From contig NZ_JOIZ01000013.1 in NCBI RefSeq assembly GCF_000721605.1, forward strand, positions 62,001 to 126,000: a DNA stretch of 64,000 bases. The letters run 5' to 3'. This stretch comes from Streptomyces sp. NRRL S-37 (GTDB lineage: Bacteria; Actinomycetota; Actinomycetes; Streptomycetales; Streptomycetaceae). The position numbers and the translations under genes are program-made. The notes beneath the pieces are model-generated. The model was not told the origin of the DNA and ran no database searches. It worked only from the letters and a program-made list of their open reading frames with translations. Shown piece by piece: positions 48,061 through 55,807 of the stretch; position 1 is the stretch's first letter, and each line of letters opens with the position of its first letter.

Positions 48061-49146
48061 TCAGCGCTCGCGCAGCCGGCCCAGCCCCGTCAGGGTGCGC
48101 CGGGCCGCACCGGCCAGCCGGGGGTGGCCGCGCACGAAGCGGCGGGCGGCCCGCGCCGGCTCCCGGCCCAGCCGGTAGGCGGCCCCGCCCGGCCCCGGAC
48201 GTACCACGGCGCCTTCGTAGACGAGGAGTTCGCGGGTCTTGAGGGAGTCCTTGTAGCGGGCGGGACCGCTGCCCAGGTCGACCATGCGGATGCCGTCCGC
48301 GGCGGCCGCCTGGAGCATCCGCAGGTGCAGCACCAGTCCGGGTGAGTACCGGCCGTGGTCACGGTCGTACGCGGGGAACCACCAGGACAGCACCGTGGCC
48401 GAGCGCAGGCCGAAGTGGGCGGCGACGGGGCGGTCGCCGGCGTACAGCACGGAGAGCAGTCCGCGGCACCCGGGATCGTCGCCGTGCGCCAGCAACTCCA
48501 CCAGCCGGGTGATCCACCGCTGGGCGAACCGGTCCCGGCGGCCCGTCCGCCGGTACTGGGCGGATTTCCAGCGCATCAGCGCCCGTAACGCCTCGGGGTC
48601 CCGGGCGTCGTACACGAACCGCACCTCGCCGGCCTGCCGGGCGAGCCTGCGCTCCTTGGCCAGGGTCTGCTTGAGGAAACCGGGGGAACGGGCGCGCAGC
48701 CCGTCGGTGTAGTGCTCGTATCCCCGGTCGAGGTCGACGACCGGGCTCGCGAGTTCCTCGACGGCGTGCGGTACGAAGAGGTGCTGACCGGCCTCCAGGT
48801 TGTCGAACTCCCACGAGGAGAGCCCGCAGGCCGCGAGCAGGGCGCGCGGGTCGGGCCGGAGGCCGGGGCGCAGGACGGCGCCCTGGCTGTCCGACACCCC
48901 GAGACCGATGGCCCGGCCCCGGCCCAGCGGCCCCCTCTCGTACGGGAGGAAGCCGACGGGTGTCCCGTCGTCCTGCAGCACGGCCACCCTGGCGCCGGGC
49001 CTGACCTGTCCGACGGCCGTGGTGAACGCCGGGTCGAGAAACGGGTTCTCCGGTGCGCCGGACCTGGCGCGCAGGTCTCTCCATGTCTTGTGCTCACTCG
49101 GCCCGAGTTCGTCGGGCCGCACCACGAGAACGCGCTTTCCGTACAT
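48061..49146 (-). CDS. GNAT/FemAB-like acyltransferase (BioF2/CelD type)
   Basis: 361 aa. The central domain shows GFLKQTLAKERRLARQ, the AHFGLRSATVLSWWFPAYD core and MVDLGSGPARYKDSLK, which fit the acetyltransferase_6 (FemAB/BioF2-like) group. Relatives attach amino acids or acyl groups in cell-wall, exopolysaccharide or lipid biosynthesis. I chose ATG 49146 because AGGAGG lies seven bases upstream; the open frame beyond it is not credible. Substrate unknown. Confidence 0.8.
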   Translation of the reverse strand: MYGKRVLVVRPDELGPSEHKTWRDLRARSGAPENPFLDPAFTTAVGQVRPGARVAVLQDDGTPVGFLPYERGPLGRGRAIGLGVSDSQGAVLRPGLRPDPRALLAACGLSSWEFDNLEAGQHLFVPHAVEELASPVVDLDRGYEHYTDGLRARSPGFLKQTLAKERRLARQAGEVRFVYDARDPEALRALMRWKSAQYRRTGRRDRFAQRWITRLVELLAHGDDPGCRGLLSVLYAGDRPVAAHFGLRSATVLSWWFPAYDRDHGRYSPGLVLHLRMLQAAAADGIRMVDLGSGPARYKDSLKTRELLVYEGAVVRPGPGGAAYRLGREPARAARRFVRGHPRLAGAARRTLTGLGRLRER

Positions 49147-49279
49147 GTGTGTGCCTCCTGTGTCGGTCACGGTTTCCGGGACACGAGAAGGCCTGCTCGT
49201 CACCGTGGACCGGCTCGGGGAGCACGCGGCGGGCGGCACCCGGCCGCACGGCGCAGGCCTCGGGCGGTACCGCGGTCGC

Positions 49280-49666
49280 TCAGCAGCGGAATGTCTGCAG
49301 GCCGGCGGCGCTGGGGGCCGGACCGGCCGGATCCCGGTCCGGTGGCGGTCCCACCGGGTACGGCCGGGGAGCGGCTCGTCGCCGCACGTCGGCCGCCGGG
49401 TGGGCGGGGCCGGCCGCTCCGGCCGCCCCCGACGCCCTGGACGGGCGGGCGAGGGGCCGGTGGAGCGAGGTGTCGCCCTCGCCGGGCAAGGGCGTGCCGA
49501 CGGCCTCGGGCGTGTCGGCGGCCTCGGGAACCGCCTCGGCCGGACCGTCCTGCTGTGCGGCGGGGTGCGCCGGGGCGGGCCGGTCCGCCGCCGACGCCGG
49601 GGAGCACAGGGTCCAGAGCAGCATCGAGGCCAGCAGTACGACCACTGCCGCCCGTCGAGACCGCAC
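49280..49666 (-). CDS. Small secreted Pro/Ala-rich protein
   Basis: 128 aa, unrecognised. A clear signal peptide (RRAAVVVLLASMLLWTLCS, ending ASA) is followed by a low-complexity Ala/Pro/Arg-rich mature region ending in QTFRC. No domain is visible. It may be a small exported or cell-wall-associated protein. The GTG start is weakly supported; the signal peptide argues that the gene is real. Confidence 0.5.
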   Translation of the reverse strand: MRSRRAAVVVLLASMLLWTLCSPASAADRPAPAHPAAQQDGPAEAVPEAADTPEAVGTPLPGEGDTSLHRPLARPSRASGAAGAAGPAHPAADVRRRAAPRPYPVGPPPDRDPAGPAPSAAGLQTFRC

Positions 49667-49991
49667 CGGTCACCCCTTCGGCATGCGTCCGGCGGGGGTG
49701 GGTACACCGGGTCGGCGCCGGGCGGGCCCCCCACACGTGTGCGCCCGGCACGCCTTCCAGTAGCGCCGAGCGCGTCCCGCTCCGTCAAGTCCTCCGCGTC
49801 GCGAGGCGGCGCACGGGGCGCGCACCGGCCGCGGTGTCTTTCGCGGGCCCCGCCCTTCGCGCCGGAGCGCGCGTCCCGGCGGGCGGTGAGGACCGCACCC
49901 GTCCGCCCGTTCGGGCGGGATCCCGCCGCCGGGACGATGTCCAGGACGAAGCCGCGGCGTACTCCCGGCCCGCTCCGGGCACCTGTGACCG
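49667..49991. other. Gene-free divergent region before the antiporter
   Basis: 325 bases between divergent genes. No gene or AT-rich promoter element recognised. A short perfect inverted repeat (CCGCCCG-TT-CGGGCGG, 49903-49918) lies about 75 bases before the antiporter start. Confidence 0.45.
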
Positions 49992-51299
49992 GTGACCTCC
50001 CCTGATTACCTCTTCACCCTGCTCGGGGCCGGTGCCCTCGGCGCGGCAGTGCTGCCCCGGCTGGTGGCCCGCAGACCGCTGTCGTTGCCGCTGGTGTTCC
50101 TCGTCTGCGGAGTCGCCCTCCAGTTGCTGCCCCTGCCCATGCCCGAGATCGACCCGGTGGCGGACCGGACGTGGGTGGAGCACGTCACCGAGATCTGTGT
50201 GATCGTCTCCCTCATGGGCGCCGGTCTCGCCCTGAACCGGCCGTTCGGCCGCCGGCGCTGGCAGGGCACCTGGCGGCAGCTGGGCGTCACCATGCCGTTG
50301 ACCATCGCGGCCGTGGGCCTCCTGGCCTGGGGCCTGCTCGACTGGCCGCCGGTCGCCGCGCTGCTGCTGGCGGCCGTGCTGGCGCCGACCGATCCGGTGC
50401 TCGCCTCGGAGGTGCGGGTGGGCGCGCCCACCGACTCCGAGCACGACGAGGACGAGGTGCGCTTCACGCTGACCGGCGAGGCCGGGCTGAACGACGGTCT
50501 CGCCTTCCCCTTCGTCATGGCGGCCGTCGCGCTCGCCGCCGCGGGCGGACGTCCCACCGGTGGGGGGATCGCCCACTGGGCGCTGGTCGAGGTGCTGTAC
50601 AAGTGTGTGGTGGGCGTGTCCGCGGGACTCGCCGTCGGCACGCTGCTCGGGTGGCTGTTCTTCCGGGCCGGGCGGCGGGCGATGCGGCTGTCCGAGCACC
50701 GGGAGGGGTTCGTCGCCATCGGCGCCACGTTCCTCGCCTACGGGGTAACGGAGCTGCTGCACGGCTACGGCTTCGTGGCCGTGTTCGTCACCGCCTGCCG
50801 GATCCGCGGGGCGGAGCGCGCCCACGGCTATCACCGGGTGCTGCACGATTTCGTGGAGCAGGTGGAGCGGCTGCTGACCGCCGCACTGCTGTTCCTGCTC
50901 GGTGTGTTCGTCGCGCAGGGCGGCCTGGCGTCGCTGACCTGGCAGGGGGCGGCCGTGGGTCTGCTGCTGCTGTCGGCGGTCCGGCCGCTGACGGGGTGGG
51001 CCGCCCAGTTCGGTACGTCCGCCGGGCCGCGGGAGCGGGTGGTGATCGCCGTCTTCGGGATCCGCGGCATCGGCTCGCTGTTCTACCTGGCCCACGCGCT
51101 CGGCACCCCCGGTTTCGGCGTCCCGGCCGAGCAGTTGTGGGCGGTGGTGACCTTCACGGTGCTGGCGTCCGTCGTGCTGCACGGGGTGAGTGCCACCCCC
51201 GTCATCTCACGCCTCGACCGGCTGCGGGCCCACCGGGCCCGGGCGGGCGGTGCGGGGCCGGATCCGGACGAGGACGAGGTGGCGGGCGAACGCCTCTGA
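49992..51299 (+). CDS. CPA1-family Na+/H+ (cation/proton) antiporter
   Basis: 435 aa with about 12 membrane helices. The ion-binding region LLLAAVLAPTDPVLASE and FTLTGEAGLNDGLAFPFV are the CPA1 signatures (the TDP and ND motifs). It exports Na+ or K+ in exchange for protons across the cytoplasmic membrane. A hydrophilic Asp/Glu-rich C-terminal tail (DPDEDEVAGERL) follows. Start: GTG 49992, directly followed by the first helix. Monocistronic. Confidence 0.92.
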   Translation: MTSPDYLFTLLGAGALGAAVLPRLVARRPLSLPLVFLVCGVALQLLPLPMPEIDPVADRTWVEHVTEICVIVSLMGAGLALNRPFGRRRWQGTWRQLGVTMPLTIAAVGLLAWGLLDWPPVAALLLAAVLAPTDPVLASEVRVGAPTDSEHDEDEVRFTLTGEAGLNDGLAFPFVMAAVALAAAGGRPTGGGIAHWALVEVLYKCVVGVSAGLAVGTLLGWLFFRAGRRAMRLSEHREGFVAIGATFLAYGVTELLHGYGFVAVFVTACRIRGAERAHGYHRVLHDFVEQVERLLTAALLFLLGVFVAQGGLASLTWQGAAVGLLLLSAVRPLTGWAAQFGTSAGPRERVVIAVFGIRGIGSLFYLAHALGTPGFGVPAEQLWAVVTFTVLASVVLHGVSATPVISRLDRLRAHRARAGGAGPDPDEDEVAGERL

Positions 51300-51453
51300 C
51301 CACCCCTCTCCCCGGAGGAAGGGGACGCCCGTCCCGGGCCGCCTTCCGGAGCAGCCCTCCGGAAGACCTCACGCCCGGGGCGGACGGGAATTGGGCCCTG
51401 CATTGGCATAGACCTGACACCATCCGGCCCGCTACGCTCTGCTCGACTCAGGC

Positions 51454-51467
51454 TGAGAGCGCTCTCA
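51454..51467. promoter_or_regulatory. Perfect 14-bp palindrome TGAGAGCGCTCTCA
   Basis: LacI-type dyad with an AGCGCT core, like the CebR box (TGGGAGCGCTCCCA) of streptomycetes. It lies 52-65 bp upstream of the S1 protease start, where a repressor could block its promoter. Confidence 0.6.
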
Positions 51468-51518
51468 CACTGCGATTGTTCCACCCCCACCTTGCTGGAA
51501 CGACGAAGGGCACCTTCC

Positions 51519-52694
51519 ATGAGACGCACCCGACTCACGCATGCCGGCGTGGCCGCTCTGCTCATGATCGGCAGCTGGACCGCGGCCGGTACCCTGCCGG
51601 CCTCGGCGCAGGACTCCCCCGGCTCCCCCACCGCCCGCGCCGCCGGCTCCGCGCCCGCCTCCGACGGCCTGCTCCAGGCGATGCAGCGGGACTTCGGGCT
51701 GACCCGCGCCGAGGCGGAGGACCGGCTGGCCGCCGAACGCGAGGCCACCGAGCTCGCGCCCGAGGCCCGCGAAACCGCCGGAGCGGCGTACGGCGGCGCC
51801 TGGTTCGACGCGAAGAGCGAGAAACTGACCGTGGCCGTCACCCCGGACGCCGACGCCTCGACGGTACGGTCCCTGCACGCGTCCGGCGCGACCGTCCGCA
51901 CCGTCGAGCACAGCGCCCGGCAGCTCGACGCGGCCAAGTCCCGCATCGACCGCCTCGACGCGCCCTCGGGCGTCAGCAGCTGGGCCGTCGACCCGGCCGC
52001 CAACACGGTCGTCGTGAACGTCGTCGCCGGCCGGCGCGCTGACAACGATGTCCGCTCCTTCGTGGACCAGGCCCGCGAGGCCGGCCCGGTCACCGTGCGG
52101 ACCGTGAAGGCCGCGGCGGAGACCTTCGCCGCCGGGACGGTGGGCGGCGACCCGTACTACACCGGCAACGTCCGCTGCTCCATAGGCTTCTCGGTGCACG
52201 GCGGCTTCATCACCGCCGGGCACTGCGGCGGGGCCGGGCAGCAGGTCAGGGGCTGGGACGGCTCGTACATCGGCAACTTCCAGGGTTCCTCGTTCCCGGA
52301 GAACGACTACGCCTGGGTGAACGTGGGCAGCGGCTGGTGGACGGTGCCGGTGGTGCTCGGCTGGGGCACGGTGTCGGACCAGCTGGTGCGCGGCTCGGCG
52401 GAGGCACCGGTCGGCGCCTCGATCTGCCGTTCCGGCTCCACGACCCACTGGCACTGCGGCACCGTGCTGGCCAAGAACGAGACGGTCAACTACAGCCAGG
52501 GCGCGGTGCGTCAGATGACGAAGACCAGCGTCTGCGCCGAACCCGGTGACTCGGGCGGCTCGTTCATCAGCGGCGACCAGGCGCAGGGCGTCACCTCCGG
52601 CGGCTGGGGCAACTGCTCCGGCGGGGGCGAGACCTGGTTCCAGCCGGTCAACGAGATCCTCAACCGCTACGGACTGACCCTGCACACGGCCTGA
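51519..52694 (+). CDS. Secreted S1-family (streptogrisin/alpha-lytic-like) serine protease
   Basis: 391 aa. Signal peptide, about 170-residue propeptide of the alpha-lytic protease type (GGAWFDAKSEKLTVAVT), then a mature chymotrypsin-like domain from about residue 206. The catalytic triad is visible: His in ITAGHCGG, Asp in ENDYAWVN, Ser in EPGDSGGSF. Four or more cysteines form disulfides (RSGSTTHWHCG). It is likely autoprocessed after secretion. ATG 51519 was chosen over a TTG at 51492 because AAGGG precedes it. The palindrome at 51454 suggests control by a LacI-type regulator, unusual for a protease gene. A strong hairpin follows. Confidence 0.93.
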   Translation: MRRTRLTHAGVAALLMIGSWTAAGTLPASAQDSPGSPTARAAGSAPASDGLLQAMQRDFGLTRAEAEDRLAAEREATELAPEARETAGAAYGGAWFDAKSEKLTVAVTPDADASTVRSLHASGATVRTVEHSARQLDAAKSRIDRLDAPSGVSSWAVDPAANTVVVNVVAGRRADNDVRSFVDQAREAGPVTVRTVKAAAETFAAGTVGGDPYYTGNVRCSIGFSVHGGFITAGHCGGAGQQVRGWDGSYIGNFQGSSFPENDYAWVNVGSGWWTVPVVLGWGTVSDQLVRGSAEAPVGASICRSGSTTHWHCGTVLAKNETVNYSQGAVRQMTKTSVCAEPGDSGGSFISGDQAQGVTSGGWGNCSGGGETWFQPVNEILNRYGLTLHTA

Positions 52695-52707
52695 CCGGCC
52701 ACGCCCC

Positions 52708-52745
52708 GGAGCGGGCCCCGCCGGGCGACCGGCGGGGCCCGCTCC
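52708..52745 (+). terminator. Terminator of the S1 protease gene
   Basis: A perfect 17-bp stem (52708-52724 / 52729-52745) capped by a GCGA tetraloop, 13 bases after the protease stop codon. Confidence 0.85.
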
Positions 52746-53046
52746 CGCGTGCGCCCGGCACCTCGACGAGCGGCGCGCCGGCGGGCTCGGGCCCGCCGGT
52801 CCGGTCCGCCCGGTCACCGGCGTCCAGGACGGCATCGTGCCGCACGCGCGGGCCCGCCGGCCGGCCCCGGACCGGTGCCTCGAGGGCGCCGGCGTCACCT
52901 GCCGGGCCGTCGTGCCGCCCGGCCTCGGCGACGGGATCCTCACCGGCCGGGGTGACGCGGTGGAATGGCCGGCCGGCTCGGGGCGGGCCGGCGCGCTCCG
53001 ACCGCTGGACCGTGCCGGTGCGGCCCCGGACCACCGGCAACGCGAC

Positions 53047-53080
53047 GAGCCCCCGTCCCGAAACTTCGGGACGGGGGCTC
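53047..53080. terminator. Perfect 16-bp hairpin terminating the small RNA
   Basis: Arms 53047-53062 and 53065-53080 (GAGCCCCCGTCCCGAA and its complement). The two-base centre opens to a larger loop in practice. It can also stop transcription coming from the plus strand. Confidence 0.8.
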
Positions 53081-53192
53081 GGATGGAGCGCCGGGCAGGC
53101 CTTGCACCTGCATCTCCCCGCAGGAAGCGGGGCGTCTTTCCTTGGACCACCAACGCACGGGCGGGCTCCGGAGGTTTCCGTCGCCGTGACCT
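53047..53192 (-). ncRNA. Candidate stand-alone small RNA downstream of snapalysin
   Basis: About 145 nt on the minus strand. A promoter-like pair lies upstream: GTGACG at 53222-53227 (-35) and TATAGT at 53199-53204 (-10) with 17-bp spacing, giving a start near 53192. Two short perfect hairpins follow: CCCCGC-N5-GCGGGG and GCAGG-N7-CCTGC. The transcript would end in a 16-bp terminator stem (53047-53080). No plausible protein is encoded. The -35 element overlaps the stop codon region of snapalysin, so expression may be independent of it. I cannot assign a family. The combination of promoter spacing, compact structure and a perfect terminator is the support; start and end are inferred. Confidence 0.55.
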
Positions 53193-53198
53193 GGTACG

Positions 53199-53227
53199 AC
53201 TATAGCGGTGATCGACCCACGCGTCAC
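53199..53227 (-). promoter_or_regulatory. Promoter-like element for the candidate small RNA
   Basis: Minus strand GTGACG-N17-TATAGT, four of six matches to TTGACA and five of six to TATAAT: the most consensus-like housekeeping promoter that I noticed in this window. Confidence 0.55.
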
Positions 53228-53772
53228 ATCCGCCCCAGGAGCGCCCCGGTGGGGGCTCCTTCGAAGTTCCGCTCGACCTGCGCCTTCTCCGCCGCGCTCG
53301 GGTAGGGGTTGATGCACGAGGTTCCGGCGCTGGCGCCCGACATCAGGCTGGAGCAGGGGCCGGGCTTGCGGTCCGGCAGGCCCAGCATGTGGCCGAGTTC
53401 GTGGGCCGCGATACGGATCGTGGAGTAGCCCTGGTCCACGGCCTGGCGCCCGATGTAGACGGTGCCGTTGCCCATCGACGTGGGGACGGAGCGGGGCCAG
53501 CCGTTGTCCGCCACGATCCGCACGTCGGCGCGCTGCCCGGACGCGGCCTGACGCAGCTCGACGGTCTCGACGCTCTCGTTCCAGATCGCCGCTCCCCTCT
53601 CGACCGCGGCCTTGAACTCCGCGGCGCCGCTCGCGTCGTAGGTGACCACGTCGTCGGCCACCTGACGCTGGGCCGTGCCGACGGTCGGGACGGCCGCGGC
53701 CGGACCGTTCAGCAGCGGGCCGGACAGCACGAATATCGCGGCCAGGCCGCCGGTCAGCGTACGGACCCTCAT
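53224..53772 (-). CDS. snpA: Snapalysin-type small secreted zinc metalloprotease
   Basis: 182 aa. Signal peptide of about 27 residues (TGGLAAIFVLSGPLLNGPAA), short propeptide, then the snapalysin domain opening DVVTYDASGAAEF. The zinc site AAHELGHMLGLPD is the HExxHxxGxxD form with Asp as third ligand, specific to this family. AGGAGG lies eight bases ahead of the ATG. In many streptomycetes snpA is divergent from a LysR regulator; here an aldo/keto reductase gene takes that place. It is followed within about 30 bases by the candidate small RNA start. Confidence 0.94.
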   Translation of the reverse strand: MRVRTLTGGLAAIFVLSGPLLNGPAAAVPTVGTAQRQVADDVVTYDASGAAEFKAAVERGAAIWNESVETVELRQAASGQRADVRIVADNGWPRSVPTSMGNGTVYIGRQAVDQGYSTIRIAAHELGHMLGLPDRKPGPCSSLMSGASAGTSCINPYPSAAEKAQVERNFEGAPTGALLGRM

Positions 53773-54007
53773 GGTCGACCTCCTGGTGGGGGCGGGCGGT
53801 CGTGCTCATGCCGCTTCCGCTTCCGCCTTCGTCTGCCCGTCGGCACGGACTCCAATCCGGCGTCACGGCCGGCCGCCGATTCAGAAGCAGCGCTGCTGAA
53901 TTCCATGGAAGGGACCGGTTGGACTTCCCGGCCGGGCGGGGGGCACTGTGGCAAGGATCAACACCATCCCACGGGACACCCCCGCTCGCATCACCGGAGA
54001 ACCGCCG

Positions 54008-55051
54008 ATGAACCACATCGCCCGCCCCGAGCGTTACGACGGCACCATGCGCTACCGGCGCACCGGCCGCTCGGGACTCGACCTCCCCCTGCTGTCCCTG
54101 GGCTACTGGCACAACTTCGGCGACGACAGGCCGTTCGAGACGCAGCGCGAGATCGCCCTGCGCGCCTTCGACCTGGGCATCACCCACCACGACCTGGCGA
54201 ACAACTACGGCCCGCCCTACGGCTCCGCCGAGATCAACTTCGGCCGGCTGATGAAGCGGGACCTCGCGCCGTACCGGGACGAGCTGGTGGTCTCCACCAA
54301 GGCCGGCTGGGACATGTGGCCCGGTCCGTACGGCCAGGGCGGCGGCTCCCGCAAGTACCTGCTGGCCTCGCTGGACCAGTCGCTGAAGCGCATGGGCCTG
54401 GAGTACGTGGACATCTTCTACTCGCACCGGCTGGACGCCACCACTCCGCTCGAGGAGACGATGGGCGCCCTCGACACGGCGGTCCGCCAGGGCAAGGCGC
54501 TCTACGTCGGCATCTCCTCGTACGACGCCGAGCGCACCCGTGAGGCCGCGGCGATCCTCCGGGACCTCGGGACCCCGCTGCTGATCCACCAGCCGTCGTA
54601 CAACATGCTGAACCGCTGGATCGAGACGGACGGCCTGCTGGACGTGGCCCAGGAGGAGGGCTTCGGGGTCATCGGCTTCACCGCGCTCGCGCAGGGGATG
54701 CTGACCGGGCGCTATCTGGACGGCGTCCCGCGGGACTCGCGGGCGGCGGCCGGCACGTCGTTCGACGCCGGATGGCTGACCGACGGCATGCGGCACCGGC
54801 TGCGCGCCCTGAACGACATCGCGGCCCGGCGCGGGCAGACCCTCGCGCAGATGGCGCTGGCCTGGGCGCTGCGGGACCCGCGGGTCACCTCGCTGGTCAT
54901 CGGCGCCTCCCGCACCGAGCAGCTGGAGCAGAACGTCGCCGCGCTGGAGAACCTCGGCTTCGACGCCGAGGAGCTGGCCGAGATCGACGAGTACGCCACC
55001 GACGGCGGTGTCGACCTGTGGCGCGAGGCCCGGCTGGGCACGCTGGGCTGA
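54008..55051 (+). CDS. Aldo/keto reductase, YghZ (L-glyceraldehyde 3-phosphate reductase)-like
   Basis: 347 aa. It shows the AKR barrel with the catalytic Asp/Tyr in THHDLANNYGPPYG, Lys in VVSTKAGWDM and His in DIFYSHRLD. The segment MRYRRTGRSGLDLPLLSLGYWHN-type start and the QGMLTGRYLDG region fit the YghZ/AKR14 group, which reduces aldehydes with NADPH. ATG 54008 was chosen because GGAGA precedes it by eight bases. It is divergent from snapalysin, with 235 bases between. Confidence 0.9.
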   Translation: MNHIARPERYDGTMRYRRTGRSGLDLPLLSLGYWHNFGDDRPFETQREIALRAFDLGITHHDLANNYGPPYGSAEINFGRLMKRDLAPYRDELVVSTKAGWDMWPGPYGQGGGSRKYLLASLDQSLKRMGLEYVDIFYSHRLDATTPLEETMGALDTAVRQGKALYVGISSYDAERTREAAAILRDLGTPLLIHQPSYNMLNRWIETDGLLDVAQEEGFGVIGFTALAQGMLTGRYLDGVPRDSRAAAGTSFDAGWLTDGMRHRLRALNDIAARRGQTLAQMALAWALRDPRVTSLVIGASRTEQLEQNVAALENLGFDAEELAEIDEYATDGGVDLWREARLGTLG

Positions 55052-55142
55052 GCTTTCGGGAGCGCCGTGAGGTGTGCGCCGCCGCGACGGGGGAACTGCG
55101 GTGCGGTGAGCCCTTTGGCCCCCTCACCGTTCGGACGGCCGT

Positions 55143-55625
55143 ATGCAGACCTTTCTGCCGTACCCCGACTTCTGCGCGTCGGCGCTGGTGCTCGACCGGC
55201 GCAGGCTCGGCAAACAGCGGGTCGAGGCGCTCCAGGTGCTGCGCGGCCTGACCGTGCCGGGCTACGGGTGGCGCCGCCATCCCGCGGTCCGTATGTGGAC
55301 CGGCTACGAGGAGGCGCTGGTGCGGTACGGCCTGGAGATCTGCCGGGTCTGGCGCGACCGGGGCCACCAGGACAGCTGCGCCGCCACCCTCGTCGCCGAC
55401 CTGGCCAAGGTGCGGCCCGGGGCGCCGGTGCGCGGTCAGCGGGAGCTGGCCGGGGCCGGTGAGCTGCCGCCCTGGCTGGGGGACGACGCCGTGCACCGCA
55501 GCCACCGCTCGGCGCTGGTCCGCAAGGACCCGGCCGTCTACGCGGAGCTCTTCCCCGGGGAGCCGGACGACCTGCCGTACGTCTGGCCGTCGTCCGACCG
55601 TGATCCGGAGGCGGCCACCGGCTGA
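55143..55625 (+). CDS. MSMEG_6728-family / pyrimidine-dimer-glycosylase-like protein
   Basis: 160 aa. MQTFLPYPDFCASALVLDRR and RLGKQRVEALQVLRGL, plus HPAVRMWTGYEEALVRYGL, characterise this small actinobacterial family, related to T4 endonuclease V (DenV)-like pyrimidine dimer glycosylases (PF03013). A DNA-repair role is plausible but unproven. 91 bases after the aldo/keto reductase on the same strand. Confidence 0.75.
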   Translation: MQTFLPYPDFCASALVLDRRRLGKQRVEALQVLRGLTVPGYGWRRHPAVRMWTGYEEALVRYGLEICRVWRDRGHQDSCAATLVADLAKVRPGAPVRGQRELAGAGELPPWLGDDAVHRSHRSALVRKDPAVYAELFPGEPDDLPYVWPSSDRDPEAATG

Positions 55626-55755
55626 TCCGCCCGCGTCGGGCGGGGGTCCTCGCTTTCCCGTGGCCTTGCGGACGGGCCGCGACCGCACCGCGTACGCGGA
55701 GGGTCCGAGCGGCGCACGGACCGCCCGTACGGACCGCGGGTCCGCATCGCCCGGA

Positions 55756-55790
55756 TGCCCCGGCGCCCCCTTCCGGGGTCCGCCGGGGCA
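55756..55790. terminator. Convergent terminator hairpin before livK
   Basis: TGCCCCGGCG (55756-55765) pairs with 55781-55790, with a further partly paired centre. It lies between the convergent 160-aa gene and livK. Confidence 0.6.
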
Positions 55791-55807
55791 CCGTGCGGTG
55801 CGGGCCG

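Larger units (their letters stand above)
52695..53223. other. Region between S1 protease and snapalysin genes
   Basis: 529 bases without a credible protein gene. It contains the protease terminator (52708-52745), about 300 bases of very GC-rich sequence in which I recognise nothing and which could be a decayed gene, and then the candidate small RNA on the minus strand (53047-53192). Confidence 0.6.

Noticed and set aside
48061..49788. 575-aa frame including an upstream extension of the GNAT-like gene
   Set aside because: The extension is Pro/Arg-rich and lies antisense to other frames; AGGAGG supports the ATG at 49146.
53081..53160. Possible tRNA or SRP RNA between protease and snapalysin
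   Set aside because: The hairpins do not form a cloverleaf or the SRP domain IV signature; no CCA-compatible acceptor stem.
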